Shown here one piece after another: positions 18,640 through 28,486 of a stretch of DNA of 31,846 nucleotides. The DNA comes from Zygnema cylindricum. Taxonomy: Eukaryota; Streptophyta; Zygnematophyceae; Zygnematales; Zygnemataceae. The stretch covers positions 1-31,846 of the forward strand of contig JBBHKE010001724.1 in the NCBI GenBank assembly GCA_037447655.1. The letters are read 5' to 3'. Position 1 is the first letter of the stretch. The number at the start of each line of letters is the position of its first letter. A program made the translations under genes and the position numbers. The notes beneath the pieces were generated by a model that saw only the letters and a program-made list of their open reading frames with translations, searched no databases and was not told the DNA's origin.

Positions 18640-18736
18640 AATTTAGTCCTTCTCAATCTGATCTGTTCTTGCAAAATCATCATCTTCTTCAAATCGTGGA
18701 TAGTTAGGAAGCTCAAAGTCATTTGAATTTTCTAAC

Positions 18737-19093
18737 TCAAATCTGATACGGGTCTATAGATTTCCCTTCATCCATAACTAATAGATGCTTCACTATGATT
18801 AATTCTTCTCTCTTGAGATCATAGACTCTATATTCTTTTACATCTTCATCATATCCTAGTAGATATCCTAGTTTTCCTTTTGGATCTAACTTCCAGTTTG
18901 ACCGATCTATGTCTAAACTAAACACTTGACTACTGAAAACCTTTAAGTGTGAAACATCTGATTTTCGGCCTGTCCATCTCTCATAGGGTATTTGGCCTTT
19001 TTCTGCGGAAGTAATAACTCTTTTCTGGAGATAATTTGCACAATTCATTGTTTCGGCCCAAAACTTCTTTCCTATTTTCTTATCTGACAGCAT
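18737..19093 (-). pseudogene. Element A integrase, C-terminal half
   Basis: The minus frame reads MLSDKKIGKKFWAETMNCAN, YLQKR, PYERWTGRKSDVSHLKVFS and GYDEDVKEYRVYDL. These match the copia integrase series ML....L...FWAEA...A.Y..NR, TP...W.G.KP...HLRVFG and L.GY....K.YR.YD. The last catalytic Glu region lies upstream in interrupted sequence. The same block occurs in element B at about 28830-29190. Confidence 0.85.
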
Positions 19094-19360
19094 ACTCCTA
19101 GCACTATCAATCAGTGTTATATTTAATCTTTCAGCTACACCATTCTGCTCATGATTTTCGGGAACTATTTTTTGTTATTGTACTCCATCTTCTCTCTGAA
19201 AAATCCTCAAACTGGTTAGAGGTATACTCTCCACCATTGTCACTCCTTACTCTCGTGATTGGGGTTTCATGGAGTTTATCACTCCATGCTTTATATTGTT
19301 TAAAATTTTTTTAAGCCTCTTACTTATTTTTCAAAAAAAAAAAACCCTCAAATACCGTGA

Positions 19361-19640
19361 CTAATCATCGGCGATAGTCATCATAAATCTCTTCCCCCTG
19401 GGTGATGGCACTCTAGCTAGCCCCCAAAAATCTGTGTGTACTAAATCTAGAATCTTTTCTCTCTTATAGGTGGCAATTTTTGTGAAGGGTAACTTGTGTG
19501 CTTTAACTTGAGCACATCCACTACAATCACTTAGATTCTCACTCTCTCCAAATTGAATCCCTTCCAGTACTCCCATCTTTTTCATCACTCTTTATTCATC
19601 TAGATTCACATGCCCAAGCCTCTTATGCCACAACATTATA
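19361..19640 (-). pseudogene. Element A GAG-pre-integrase and integrase start
   Basis: The minus strand encodes MLWHKRLGHVNLDE, a stop, and then SDCSGCAQVKAHKLPF, the H-X-H...C-X2-C zinc-binding GAG-pre-integrase segment. ILDLVHTDFWGLARV follows, in which the Asp of HTD is the first catalytic Asp of integrase. The frame is open after the single stop down to TIADD. Confidence 0.85.
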
Positions 19641-19756
19641 TCATGAAAATTAGTATAATAAAGTTTCTTTTTTTCATTGCTTAAAATCAGCCTAAACATC
19701 CCTTGGCTTTCTTTTTCAGCAGTGAAATAAACTACCTCCTCAAAACTAGCAGTAAA

Positions 19757-21128
19757 TGTTGTTCTTTGGTCTAAAATAGACCGCAGAAGCGACCCAAACT
19801 ATCATGCAAAAAGCTAAGCAAAAATAGGTCGACGAACAATCATATGAAATGCATCCTCCATATGCGTACACAGACGCAACAAACAACATTTAGGGTTTCA
19901 TGGAATAATCAACATAAATAAACCCTATGACATCATCTAAGGTTTGATGGAATAATCGACATAAACAAACCCTAGGACAAATGCATAAAAAATGCATATC
20001 AAACATATATATATAAAATAACATAAATAAATAATAAAGACAAATGCATTTCACATAAACAAAAGTATAATCAAAGTATAATTAAATAATCATTATATCA
20101 TTCAAAGTGCATGACCTAATCGGCAACCCTAAAAGTCTACATCTTCGGTCCCCACTTTACTAACCAGCATTGATCAAAGTTCTAATGAAGCTCAAACCTA
20201 TATATACACTTGTGAGCTGTTAACAAATCACTAAGTGTCAAAATAACCAACGTAAATTACATAACTGTCATTAAATAAAACTAATCGTAAGCGTACACCT
20301 GAAAGTCAAGCAATCGTAAGCGTACACTTGTCTGCAAATACGACACATAAATTAAAGTGTCGATATCCTCATTAATCACGTAAAATATAACTATTTTAAT
20401 CAACACTAAATCATTAATTCAAATAAGACAAAACATTGATGCTTCAAATATTTACACCGACGCATCCAAAAATCCGCGTCATAAGTGACAACTTGCTTAG
20501 TCACTTGTCGATAAGTCCACGTAGTGAACCGACATCGCATATGTACGGTCCACTAGATAATGTGTCATAAAAACAATGTGGTCCCTTAAAAAATCGGCTG
20601 ACGCCATCCGCCTTCCACGTGTACCACGAATCACTTGTCAAACAATCCGTACCATACAAATCTTGTCCGTACCGAAATCACGTACTTCGTCATAAATGTC
20701 GCGTGTCAAATACGACGCTCCGTACCGGCGGCGTCACATTTAATAAATGCGGTCTGTCGCATTATGTTTCATATGGCCGGCGTACTTTTCAAATTCTTCG
20801 AATATTTCAAATCGAATCGCGAAGCGATCCGCCGTCCATTTCCATTTCGTATTCCGTATTTTTCGTACGCTTCTTCGCGTCACTTAATTTGTACTTTTTC
20901 GTCACCTTAAATTCATATTTCATATCGGATCGCTTCGCGATCTGCCGTACATTTTCAAATGTTTGTTCGCGCCACTCACACGTAACTTTAATTTTGATCG
21001 TACACTTACTCCCCCAATCCACAAATCCTTTCGAACCTCCACAGTATATAACGTAAATATATACGCACGAAACGTCGCGTGCGCATCAAATTTCACATAC
21101 GCACGAAACTAAATCTTCAAAAACAACA
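19757..21128 (-). repeat. 3' LTR of the young element (1372 bp)
   Basis: Same length and apparently the same sequence as 22059-23430. It contains a 15-bp inverted repeat (20817-20831 with 20926-20940), a direct repeat of AATCGTAAGCGTACAC at about 20283 and 20311, and a pair of similar ~40-bp units at about 19889 and 19939. The open frames within are duplicated in both LTRs and are not genes. Confidence 0.95.
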
Positions 21129-22058
21129 CTCCCCCGAAAATTTAGTTTTGTGCATCCATTATGCCACGTCATCAGCTGTCACACTCCATAAAACTATGTC
21201 ATCAGCTGTCACCACTGTCACCTCCTGCTGTCTCCTCCATCTGAATCTACCAAAATGCCTCCGATAAAAGTTTCCCACTTGTTCCACCAACGCTTCCGCT
21301 GTCTCCATATACCATCCAAATTTCATAATACATAATATATATATTTTTCATTTTCCGATTACAACAAAATAATTCCTTCCAATATCTAAATCCGGATTTA
21401 CATTCCCAAAATTATATCACAAATCAACTAAAAATTAAAGCCAAAAGGTCACACTAATAATATATCCTCGCTCAAATAATTCCTACCTCATTATAACAAA
21501 TCTAGATTTCAATAATAATTTTTTTTTTTTTTCTTTTCATAAACTATCAAATCCCAAAATTTCCAATAAAAATTCATATACAAAATAGTATTTTCCAAAA
21601 AATTCTAATAATGTCACATTTCGCAAAAATTTCCAACAACTCAAAATCTACATTACAAATCCAATTTTCAACAATCATCGATCCACAAAATTTGGATCTC
21701 TCCACCACATGTCACAACTCCACCTTCCGGATCTCTCTCCCCCAAACGTCGAATCTCCACCTTCCACATCTCTCCATCAAACGAATATGTATTTTCCAAA
21801 AATAAAATATCATTTCTCATAATTAATCATTTTCATTGAGGGTAGACATTTCGGCACTATCACTAAGTTAACCCTTGGGGCGATGCAAGATTAAACTCGG
21901 CACATACCAACACTATGATAAGGCCGATCTCATGGGTACACAGACACCATTACTGCAATACAACCAGCAAGGACAATATTAACCCGCTACAATGCGTGTG
22001 ACAAAAACCTACATCGACTTAACCTAACATATGATAGATGGGGTGTGGGCCCATAACC
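21129..22058 (-). other. Internal region of the young element, non-coding
   Basis: 930 bp with no long open frame. The only landmarks are the purine tract (21129-21136), a duplicated GTCATCAGCTGTCA motif at about 21168 and 21196, and the primer site at its right end. Confidence 0.85.
22045..22058 (-). other. Primer-binding site of the young element, iMet anticodon-arm type
   Basis: The plus strand reads GTGGGCCCATAACC immediately next to the LTR. This is identical to the anticodon-arm region of plant initiator-Met tRNA as I recall it, with CAT as the anticodon. The element, on the minus strand, therefore carries its complement. Confidence 0.7.
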
Positions 22059-23430
22059 TGTTGTTCTTTGGTCTAAAATAGACCGCAGAAGCGACCCAAA
22101 CTATCATGCAAAAAGCTAAGCAAAAATAGGTCGACGAACAATCATATGAAATGCATCCTCCATATGCGTACACAGACGCAACAAACAACATTTAGGGTTT
22201 CATGGAATAATCAACATAAATAAACCCTATGACATCATCTAAGGTTTGATGGAATAATCGACATAAACAAACCCTAGGACAAATGCATAAAAAATGCATA
22301 TCAAACATATATATATAAAATAACATAAATAAATAATAAAGACAAATGCATTTCACATAAACAAAAGTATAATCAAAGTATAATTAAATAATCATTATAT
22401 CATTCAAAGTGCATGACCTAATCGGCAACCCTAAAAGTCTACATCTTCGGTCCCCACTTTACTAACCAGCATTGATCAAAGTTCTAATGAAGCTCAAACC
22501 TATATATACACTTGTGAGCTGTTAACAAATCACTAAGTGTCAAAATAACCAACGTAAATTACATAACTGTCATTAAATAAAACTAATCGTAAGCGTACAC
22601 CTGAAAGTCAAGCAATCGTAAGCGTACACTTGTCTGCAAATACGACACATAAATTAAAGTGTCGATATCCTCATTAATCACGTAAAATATAACTATTTTA
22701 ATCAACACTAAATCATTAATTCAAATAAGACAAAACATTGATGCTTCAAATATTTACACCGACGCATCCAAAAATCCGCGTCATAAGTGACAACTTGCTT
22801 AGTCACTTGTCGATAAGTCCACGTAGTGAACCGACATCGCATATGTACGGTCCACTAGATAATGTGTCATAAAAACAATGTGGTCCCTTAAAAAATCGGC
22901 TGACGCCATCCGCCTTCCACGTGTACCACGAATCACTTGTCAAACAATCCGTACCATACAAATCTTGTCCGTACCGAAATCACGTACTTCGTCATAAATG
23001 TCGCGTGTCAAATACGACGCTCCGTACCGGCGGCGTCACATTTAATAAATGCGGTCTGTCGCATTATGTTTCATATGGCCGGCGTACTTTTCAAATTCTT
23101 CGAATATTTCAAATCGAATCGCGAAGCGATCCGCCGTCCATTTCCATTTCGTATTCCGTATTTTTCGTACGCTTCTTCGCGTCACTTAATTTGTACTTTT
23201 TCGTCACCTTAAATTCATATTTCATATCGGATCGCTTCGCGATCTGCCGTACATTTTCAAATGTTTGTTCGCGCCACTCACACGTAACTTTAATTTTGAT
23301 CGTACACTTACTCCCCCAATCCACAAATCCTTTCGAACCTCCACAGTATATAACGTAAATATATACGCACGAAACGTCGCGTGCGCATCAAATTTCACAT
23401 ACGCACGAAACTAAATCTTCAAAAACAACA
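22059..23430 (-). repeat. 5' LTR of the young element (1372 bp)
   Basis: Pairs with 19757-21128. It is flanked on the right by the target duplication GTAAA and the interrupted reading frame of element A. Confidence 0.95.
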
Positions 23431-23435
23431 GTAAA

Positions 23436-23966
23436 GACTCCTTTCCTAGTGCTAGTATCAAAACCCTTATCATCTAATACAGACGTAGAGATGAGGTTTT
23501 TGTTCAGCTCCGGGATAAAAAATACATTGAAGAATGTAACTATGGATGACTTTTCTTCTTCAAATACTTTCAGATCTACCGATCCTACAAGAGTAGTAGT
23601 GACTATCCTCCCATCCCCGTACTCTATCTCTACTGTGAGAATCTTTCTTATTTTAGTGAACAGGTGTTTATCCTTACACATGTGCATGGCGGCACTTGAA
23701 TCTACAATCCATCCTGCTTCACCTTTCAATCCAACGTAAGCACATTTCTGCTTTCGTGGAATTTCGACCTCGTTTTTCGCCTCCAACTCCTCATCCAATA
23801 TGAGCTCATTGTCCTCGTCCTCGGATTCTGCCTCATGTACCTGTGTCAAAAGGGCCTTTTTCTTTCCTCTCAGGGGTCTACCGGTATGCATTTCCTTTAA
23901 CTGCAGCTTGGTTAGCTTATTGCACTCCGCCATATAGTGCCCGAATTTCTTACAAAAGCGGCACAA
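23436..23966 (-). pseudogene. Element A nucleocapsid knuckle and protease
   Basis: The minus frame starts CRFCKKFGHYMAEC (codons at 23963-23922), a perfect C-X2-C-X4-H-X4-C zinc knuckle that binds RNA in copia Gag. After an acidic linker comes WIVDSSAAMHM, the copia protease active-site region, normally W..DSGAS.H. Here the Gly after Asp-Ser is Ser (codons about 23702-23694). FIPELNKNLISTS follows, the typical VP.L..NLLS block of the copia protease domain. The frame is open for about 180 codons until the nested insertion. Confidence 0.88.
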
Positions 23967-24834
23967 ACCCTTAGGAGCCCTTAGTCCAAACTCGTCGGTC
24001 TGATTTTTTCGCCCCCCCCTTCCATTATTTTTGACCGGTTTATTGGAATCATTGTTCCTCTAATCGGTCTTTGCTGCTATGGCTTGCCCACTCTTTCCTC
24101 CCCTTCGGATCTCAATCATATTCTCCCAAACAAGAATCATCCCTACCACTCAATTCCATATCCACCTTGAGTCCGACAAGTCCAGCACACCGTTGACTAT
24201 ATTCTCGAACTCATCAGGTAACGTCATGAGCAAGCAGTTAACCTTAATCCTTCAGTTTCAACCTATTTAGCACTCTCTAGCTCCATGAAAAGTTTTGCGA
24301 GCTCATTACAAAAATCCAACATCTTCCCCCCTTGTATACATATGAGTCTATTTTCTGATCAACCAACAGTTGTTGCTGAATCATACCACTTCATTACATC
24401 TCTATAAGAGCTACCCAAAGATCAGATGCCCTCTCTACCAACAATTGAGGAGATGCAAACCCTTGAGTAAGATGGCGGAGGATGAAGTGCTTTGCCGCCA
24501 TATTGTTGTAGTCCCAAGTATCAATATCATTCTCCTTGTTCATCGGAATAGGTGATATGAATGCCAAACCGGTTGCTATTGGTGTGACCGTCTCCTTCTC
24601 CTTTCAATTATCCACCACCTCTTGTCCTTTGTCTCCTCCGTTGGAGATGGATCTACATCTCTAGTGAATCTGCTTCTTTTAAACCCAAGAGGGATCCCAA
24701 GACAGGATGGATGCCTCACCCATCCACTCACTATTCCCCAAAACCTTTTCTCACATAGAGCTCGTGTCATCATACTTTCCCAGTATATGAAGCCTGTTAA
24801 ATTGAAGATGGGCACCCTAGAGGGTGGGCCCATA
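23967..24834 (-). pseudogene. Element A gag, N-terminal and central part
   Basis: The minus strand begins MGPPSRVPIFNLTGF, then YWESMMTRAL and FWGIVSGW, the usual F.G..Y..W...M...L.....W..V opening of copia Gag. The ATG at 24834-24832 lies inside the primer-binding site, and another in-frame ATG exists eight codons upstream within the LTR (24857). Below 24576 the coding signal continues in pieces (TWDYNNMAAKHFILRHL, ASDLWVALIEM) with several stops and shifts. Confidence 0.8.
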
Positions 24835-24836
24835 AC
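24823..24836 (-). other. Primer-binding site of element A, overlapping the gag ATG
   Basis: Plus strand GGTGGGCCCATAAC, one base from the LTR. It equals the anticodon-arm sequence of plant initiator tRNA-Met as I recall it, so the element strand carries GTTATGGGCCCACC. The ATG within it is in frame with gag. Confidence 0.7.
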
Positions 24837-24837
24837 T

Positions 24838-25882
24838 TGTAACTCTGAGACCTCCATAGGTCCTCAAAATAGGCAGCTCACACGAAGCCTCTAGGATATC
24901 TCTGACCAATTTGTGTTTCAGCAACAATAACTGCCACCTTGGCAAACAAAAACTCTAATCACCTCTTACCTTGTGAACGCAAGTCTCTGGTGAGTCGATA
25001 GCAAAAAGAATCTCTGAATTTGCTCCCCTAAGCTGTAAGTTATGGAGGGTCAAAGTTCCTTTTTTGTAAAGAAGCTCTCTGGGAGAGAGGGTCGTATCTA
25101 CCAAATTTTTCTAAGTCCTATCTCTCTCTAAAACTCTATCTACTGAAGTACGTCACCAATCATAATAGTGTGTTGTACAAAAAGGTACAAGTGCAAGTGT
25201 ACTTTTTGTACGGCCATCGTAGGACATGGCCAACAAGTCAACGTATGTCATATTTGTATTCGTTCCTATAATCCCCGGAGATGTCGTTATCCAATGTGGT
25301 TTTGCCACGTGTCAATGGATGTGGCGTTGACCGCAAACTGCCAAAAATCTTATTCCGCAATCTCGACATTCTTCGCGGCTGTCCAATCAAAAACGGATTT
25401 TAATCATAGCCTTCATAAATACTTGCGCGATTTTTGTTTCGCTTTCCAAACAAAATGCGCAGTATCCGTTTCGATATGTTCTGTATCCTGTACACTACAA
25501 ACTGTATCTATGTCCTAATATGCCGTTAAATGAAATAGTCTATGTGAAAACATTTATATAGCTATGAAACCTTATATCATGTAACCTTGGTCTTACACTA
25601 ATTGGATAAAGCTACAGTCTATCGGCAGCTTTGACGGACGGCACGTACTAGGTTCAAATTCTGGCCCCGTCAAGTACTATTTTGGTAAATCTACCAATAT
25701 TCTCTGTGTCTCCCTCTGGATAGCATGGGCAACCATGGCTCTAGCTCCCTCTCCAACTTTCAGTGAGAGCAACAAGGTTGGGAATTGAAGAGAGGAGTTA
25801 GAGGCAGACTGCCTCTGCTTCTTTTTTGCATTTTATCTTTTACACAAACTAGAAAATACTAAAAGAACCTGTAATTTCTACA
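24838..25882 (-). mobile_element. 5' LTR of element A (1045 bp)
   Basis: Plus strand TGTAACTCTGAG to TTTCTACA, so TG...CA with inverted TGTA/TACA. It aligns along most of its length with 30679-31676 (shared blocks include GAAGCCTCTAGGATA, TTTGCTCCCCTAAGC and CAGAAGCTCTCTGGGAGAG-like sequence). It abuts the LTR of element B at its right end. Confidence 0.9.
25590..25672 (+). repeat. tRNA-like segment inside the LTR of element A
   Basis: CACTAATTGGATAAAGCTAC followed about 35 bases later by TAGGTTCAAATTCTGG, a B-box/T-arm-like sequence at 25651-25661. It corresponds to 31394-31473 in the D LTR and is antisense to the retrotransposon. It is probably SINE- or tRNA-derived rather than a working tRNA gene. 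Confidence 0.6.
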
Positions 25883-26650
25883 AGATTTGATCCTACATCC
25901 TACGGATTACGTAAGTTGACGTGTGCTTTATCCGCTATGTCGTTGAAGAGTCGTTGTTGATAAAGGGTTTGATGAATACCTAAACCTTCCACAAGGATAT
26001 TTACCATTAAACGGCATTTGACATAGAATCGACGGAGAACGACGACCGCAAAGATTATTTTGACTATCGTCTTAATTGATTAGACATTTTATGAGCGGAC
26101 GGCTCGCGTGAGCACTGACAACCCGGAATGGCCCTTTTCGCGGTTTCCTCCAAAAAAACCACAAAGTGACACGTGGCAGGTCTTAAAAGGTTGGTGGAGG
26201 AGGATAAGACAAATCCACGGTATCAGAACTAGAAGGTACAACATCTTAAGTGGTGCCGTACAAATGATGTACAGTTTTTGTGGTGGCTATCATATTTTTT
26301 ACATATTTTGCACTTCTTTACAGTCCTCTTATTGGCTAAGGGTTTCAGTAAGCACACCCTTAAAAGTAGGTAGTTTAGACTTAGAGTTTTTTGGAAGCCC
26401 TCTCTCCCAAAGGCCGTTTCTATAAATCTGTTGTCTTTGAACAGCCATAAATTACTACTCAAGGGAGCAAATTTGGATATTCTTTTTGCGTTTGACTAAA
26501 AATAGTATTCTCCTCATAAGGGCGAGGCTGGAAAGTTTTTTTGCCTGCCTTAGTGGCATATATTCCTTGATGAACTATAGTGGGTTAGGGTTATCTTAAA
26601 GACTTTTTTTGAGGTGCTCATTCTGTATGCCTATAAAATCCAAAAAAAAT
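25883..26650 (+). mobile_element. 5' LTR of element B, left end lost
   Basis: Matches the reverse complement of the A and D LTRs from the GAGCGGACGGCTCGCGTGAG area onward: GTGACACGTGGCAGGT, GCCCTCTCTCCCAAAGG, GGGAGCAAATTTGG, TATTCTTTTTGCGTTTGAC. The left boundary is masked by the A LTR ending at 25882, and the tRNA-like segment is missing, so the LTR is truncated or diverged. The right end before the primer site is ill-defined. Confidence 0.7.
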
Positions 26651-26652
26651 CG

Positions 26653-26667
26653 GGTTAGGGGCCCACC
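26653..26667 (+). other. Primer-binding site of element B, one mismatch
   Basis: GGTTAGGGGCCCACC differs by one base (T to G) from the complement of the iMet anticodon arm. The change destroys the ATG found at the same place in element A. Confidence 0.65.
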
Positions 26668-27740
26668 CTTTAGGGTACCCATGTTTGACGGACCATGATA
26701 TGTTTACTGAAGAGCAATGATGGTAGGGACACTTATTGAGAAACACTTTTGAGGTGTAGTGTCTGGAGATATTTCATGTCCTCCTCGGCTGCCACTAGGA
26801 TTTGGTGGAGTTTGGTTCTCAGGAGCACCACAATCCATAGTGATAATATTAGATATAACGGAGGAGGAAGAGGAGACAACCACTTTGGGGTTAGATGAGG
26901 CTACTGAAGTTAAAAGGCCGGCAAAGGCGGCTACGGTGATAGGTGAATCATCTAATGATTTTGTGGATATGAAAAATGAGGCAAATGACCCTCAGTTTTG
27001 GAGGTGCTAAAATGAGGTGGCCAAGTACCTCATTTTCAGAGTAAAGAAAAGGCAATTGCTTTCCACTTCTTGATGTGGAATTTGTCACTCACATTTGGAG
27101 TGCCTTGAAGAGCACGTACCGGAGTGGCTCATTTCAAGAGTAGCAGCAAGATGATCTGAAAATCACTGTTATCGATATAAAAGGGGAAGTATAAGAGATT
27201 ATTGTAATGATTTGGCGGTGTTGTTTGTTGAATTAGCAAGTGGAACTAGTCCTCAAACAGAAAAGAAAAGAGTTAATACATTAATCATGCTGCTTCCTAT
27301 GGAGTATGAAAATATTCTCAATTGATAAAAAGAATTACGAGATGACCCTTTGAAGTGGGAGAAAAAACAAGGGATGATGTTGGTGAGAGAGAACACTTTG
27401 AAGCTTACAAAAGATAGTCGTAGTGTACAAGCATTGGCAGATGGAAATTATTAGAGGAAGCGTGGTGATGACCCATTTGAAAATGATTATGAAAGTTTTG
27501 GTGGGAAAAGAAGAGAGGGAGGGCGTTCTGATGGATAGGGTAGAGGACCTCCGTAAAGAGCATGCCATTTTTGCAGGAAAATGGGGCATCACATGGCAGA
27601 TTGTAACCAGCTTGCCGCTGTAAGCACAAAGGTTAGGCAAGCTAATGTGAGCCGAATGGCTAAGAAGAAGGCTCTTCTCACACAAGTTCATGGAAATGAG
27701 GATGAGAAGTCATCCAAGGAGGATGAGGAGTAGGAGGAAC
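26656..27740 (+). pseudogene. Element B gag
   Basis: It starts RGPPFRVPMFDG, matching MGPPSRVPIF of element A. Readable parts include LPLGFGG, an acidic EEEEET stretch (frame 26759-27010), and a zinc knuckle CHFCRKMGHHMADC at 27563-27604 with intact C-X2-C-X4-H-X4-C. KKKALLTQVH follows, as in A. There are numerous stops and at least three frame changes. Confidence 0.75.
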
Positions 27741-28090
27741 TTCTTTCGAATGAGAAGTACAACAAAAAACAAGTTGGGATTCCGAGAAAGCAAAGGTGTG
27801 CCTTTGGAAGATTCCGAGAGAAACCAGAGGAAGGATAGATAATCGACTTCGGAGCATCAATGCTCATGTGCCGAGATAAAAGTTTGTTTGCTAAATTGAG
27901 GAATATTCCTTCAATTGAGATTGAGCTAAGAGATGTGAGGATAGTAATAACTAGCCTAGTTGGGTCAGTTGATCTTACAGTGTTAGTGGATGGGAAAGCA
28001 TCAGTTGTAACATTGTCGGAAGTATTTTACATCCCTGAGTTGAGCAAAAATTTGATCTCAACTTCTAAGTTATCTGATCTCAAATTCTAA
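27741..28090 (+). pseudogene. Element B protease region
   Basis: Reads IPRKQRCAFG, a stop, then IIDFGASMLMCRDKSLF, then YIPELSKNLISTSKL. It is collinear with element A's protease. The active-site triplet is Asp-Phe-Gly instead of Asp-Ser-Gly, so catalysis is expected to be lost. Confidence 0.8.
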
Positions 28091-28201
28091 GTTGGATAAC
28101 AAATATTTTGACAGTAATACCAACAAAGGAACTATGACAGTTATTATGACAGTTTGTTTCAAAGAATAGGTTTACTTCACTTCTGAAAAGATCGCATTAT
28201 T

Positions 28202-28468
28202 TTGAGTAATGGTAAACAAGGAGTTTTGTATACCTATGTCAATAATGTATCATTGTGGCATAAGAGATTGAGGCATGTTCATGTAGACACACTAAGGGAA
28301 ATGAGTTCTAAAAGAATTTTGGAAGTGATTAAGCTTGAGAGTGAAATGGAAATTGATGATTGTAGTGGATGTGCACAAAGGAAGATTCACAGGTTGTTGT
28401 TTCCAAAATCTGCTAGTTTTAGAGGGGAAAAGGCGCCAAATTTAGAGGGGAAAAGGCGCCAAATTTAG
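28202..28468 (+). pseudogene. Element B GAG-pre-integrase
   Basis: Contains LWHKRLRHVHVDTLREM and DDCSGCAQRKIHRLLF, the zinc-binding H..H...C-X2-C region with all four ligands present. The downstream frame is disrupted by a 23-bp triplication at 28418-28486. Confidence 0.85.
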
Positions 28469-28486
28469 AGGGGAAAAGGCGCCAGA
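28418..28486 (+). repeat. 23-bp tandem triplication inside the integrase
   Basis: TTTAGAGGGGAAAAGGCGCC plus three bases (AAA, AAA, AGA) occurs three times at 28418, 28441 and 28464. Element A has a single equivalent segment. The extra 46 bp shifts the reading frame. Confidence 0.95.

Larger units (their letters stand above)
19757..23430 (-). mobile_element. Young non-autonomous LTR retrotransposon nested in element A (3674 bp)
   Basis: Two direct repeats of 1372 bp (19757-21128 and 22059-23430, offset exactly 2302) begin TGTTGTTC and end AACAACA. They flank a 930-bp centre. The 5-bp target duplication GTAAA is at 19752-19756 and 23431-23435. On the minus strand the primer site GGTTATGGGCCCAC follows the 5' LTR and a purine tract CGGGGGAG precedes the 3' LTR. 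No gag or pol frame exists, so it must depend on proteins from another element. I saw no difference between the two LTRs where I compared them, which indicates very recent insertion. It resembles a LARD-like element, though smaller than typical. Confidence 0.93.
18181..25882 (-). mobile_element. Ty1-copia element A, truncated, carrying a nested insertion
   Basis: Read on the minus strand, the order is 5' LTR (25882-24838), primer site (24836-24823), gag with CCHC knuckle, protease, GAG-pre-integrase, integrase, and the start of reverse transcriptase, where it stops at LTR E. That order (integrase before RT) defines Ty1-copia. The RT core, RNase H, polypurine tract and 3' LTR are absent. The 3674-bp element at 19757-23430 is inserted between protease and GAG-pre-integrase. 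Several stops occur, mostly in gag and integrase, so it is inactive. Confidence 0.85.

Noticed and set aside
20619-23358. Identical 145-, 91- and 71-residue open frames occurring twice
   Set aside because: They lie at the same positions in the two LTRs of the young element. Duplication is due to the LTRs, and no coding signature is present.
19757-23430. Tandem segmental duplication instead of an LTR element
   Set aside because: TG...CA ends, the 5-bp GTAAA target duplication, a primer site and a purine tract next to the repeats all fit a complete LTR retrotransposon.
24576-24857. Gag start at the ATG at 24857 inside the LTR as the only start
   Set aside because: Kept as an alternative only. 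It lies upstream of the primer site in LTR sequence, and element B's similarity begins at the primer-site residues.
25590-25672. Functional tRNA gene
   Set aside because: B-box and T-arm are recognisable, but no convincing acceptor stem or anticodon arm can be drawn, and the same segment recurs in other LTR copies.
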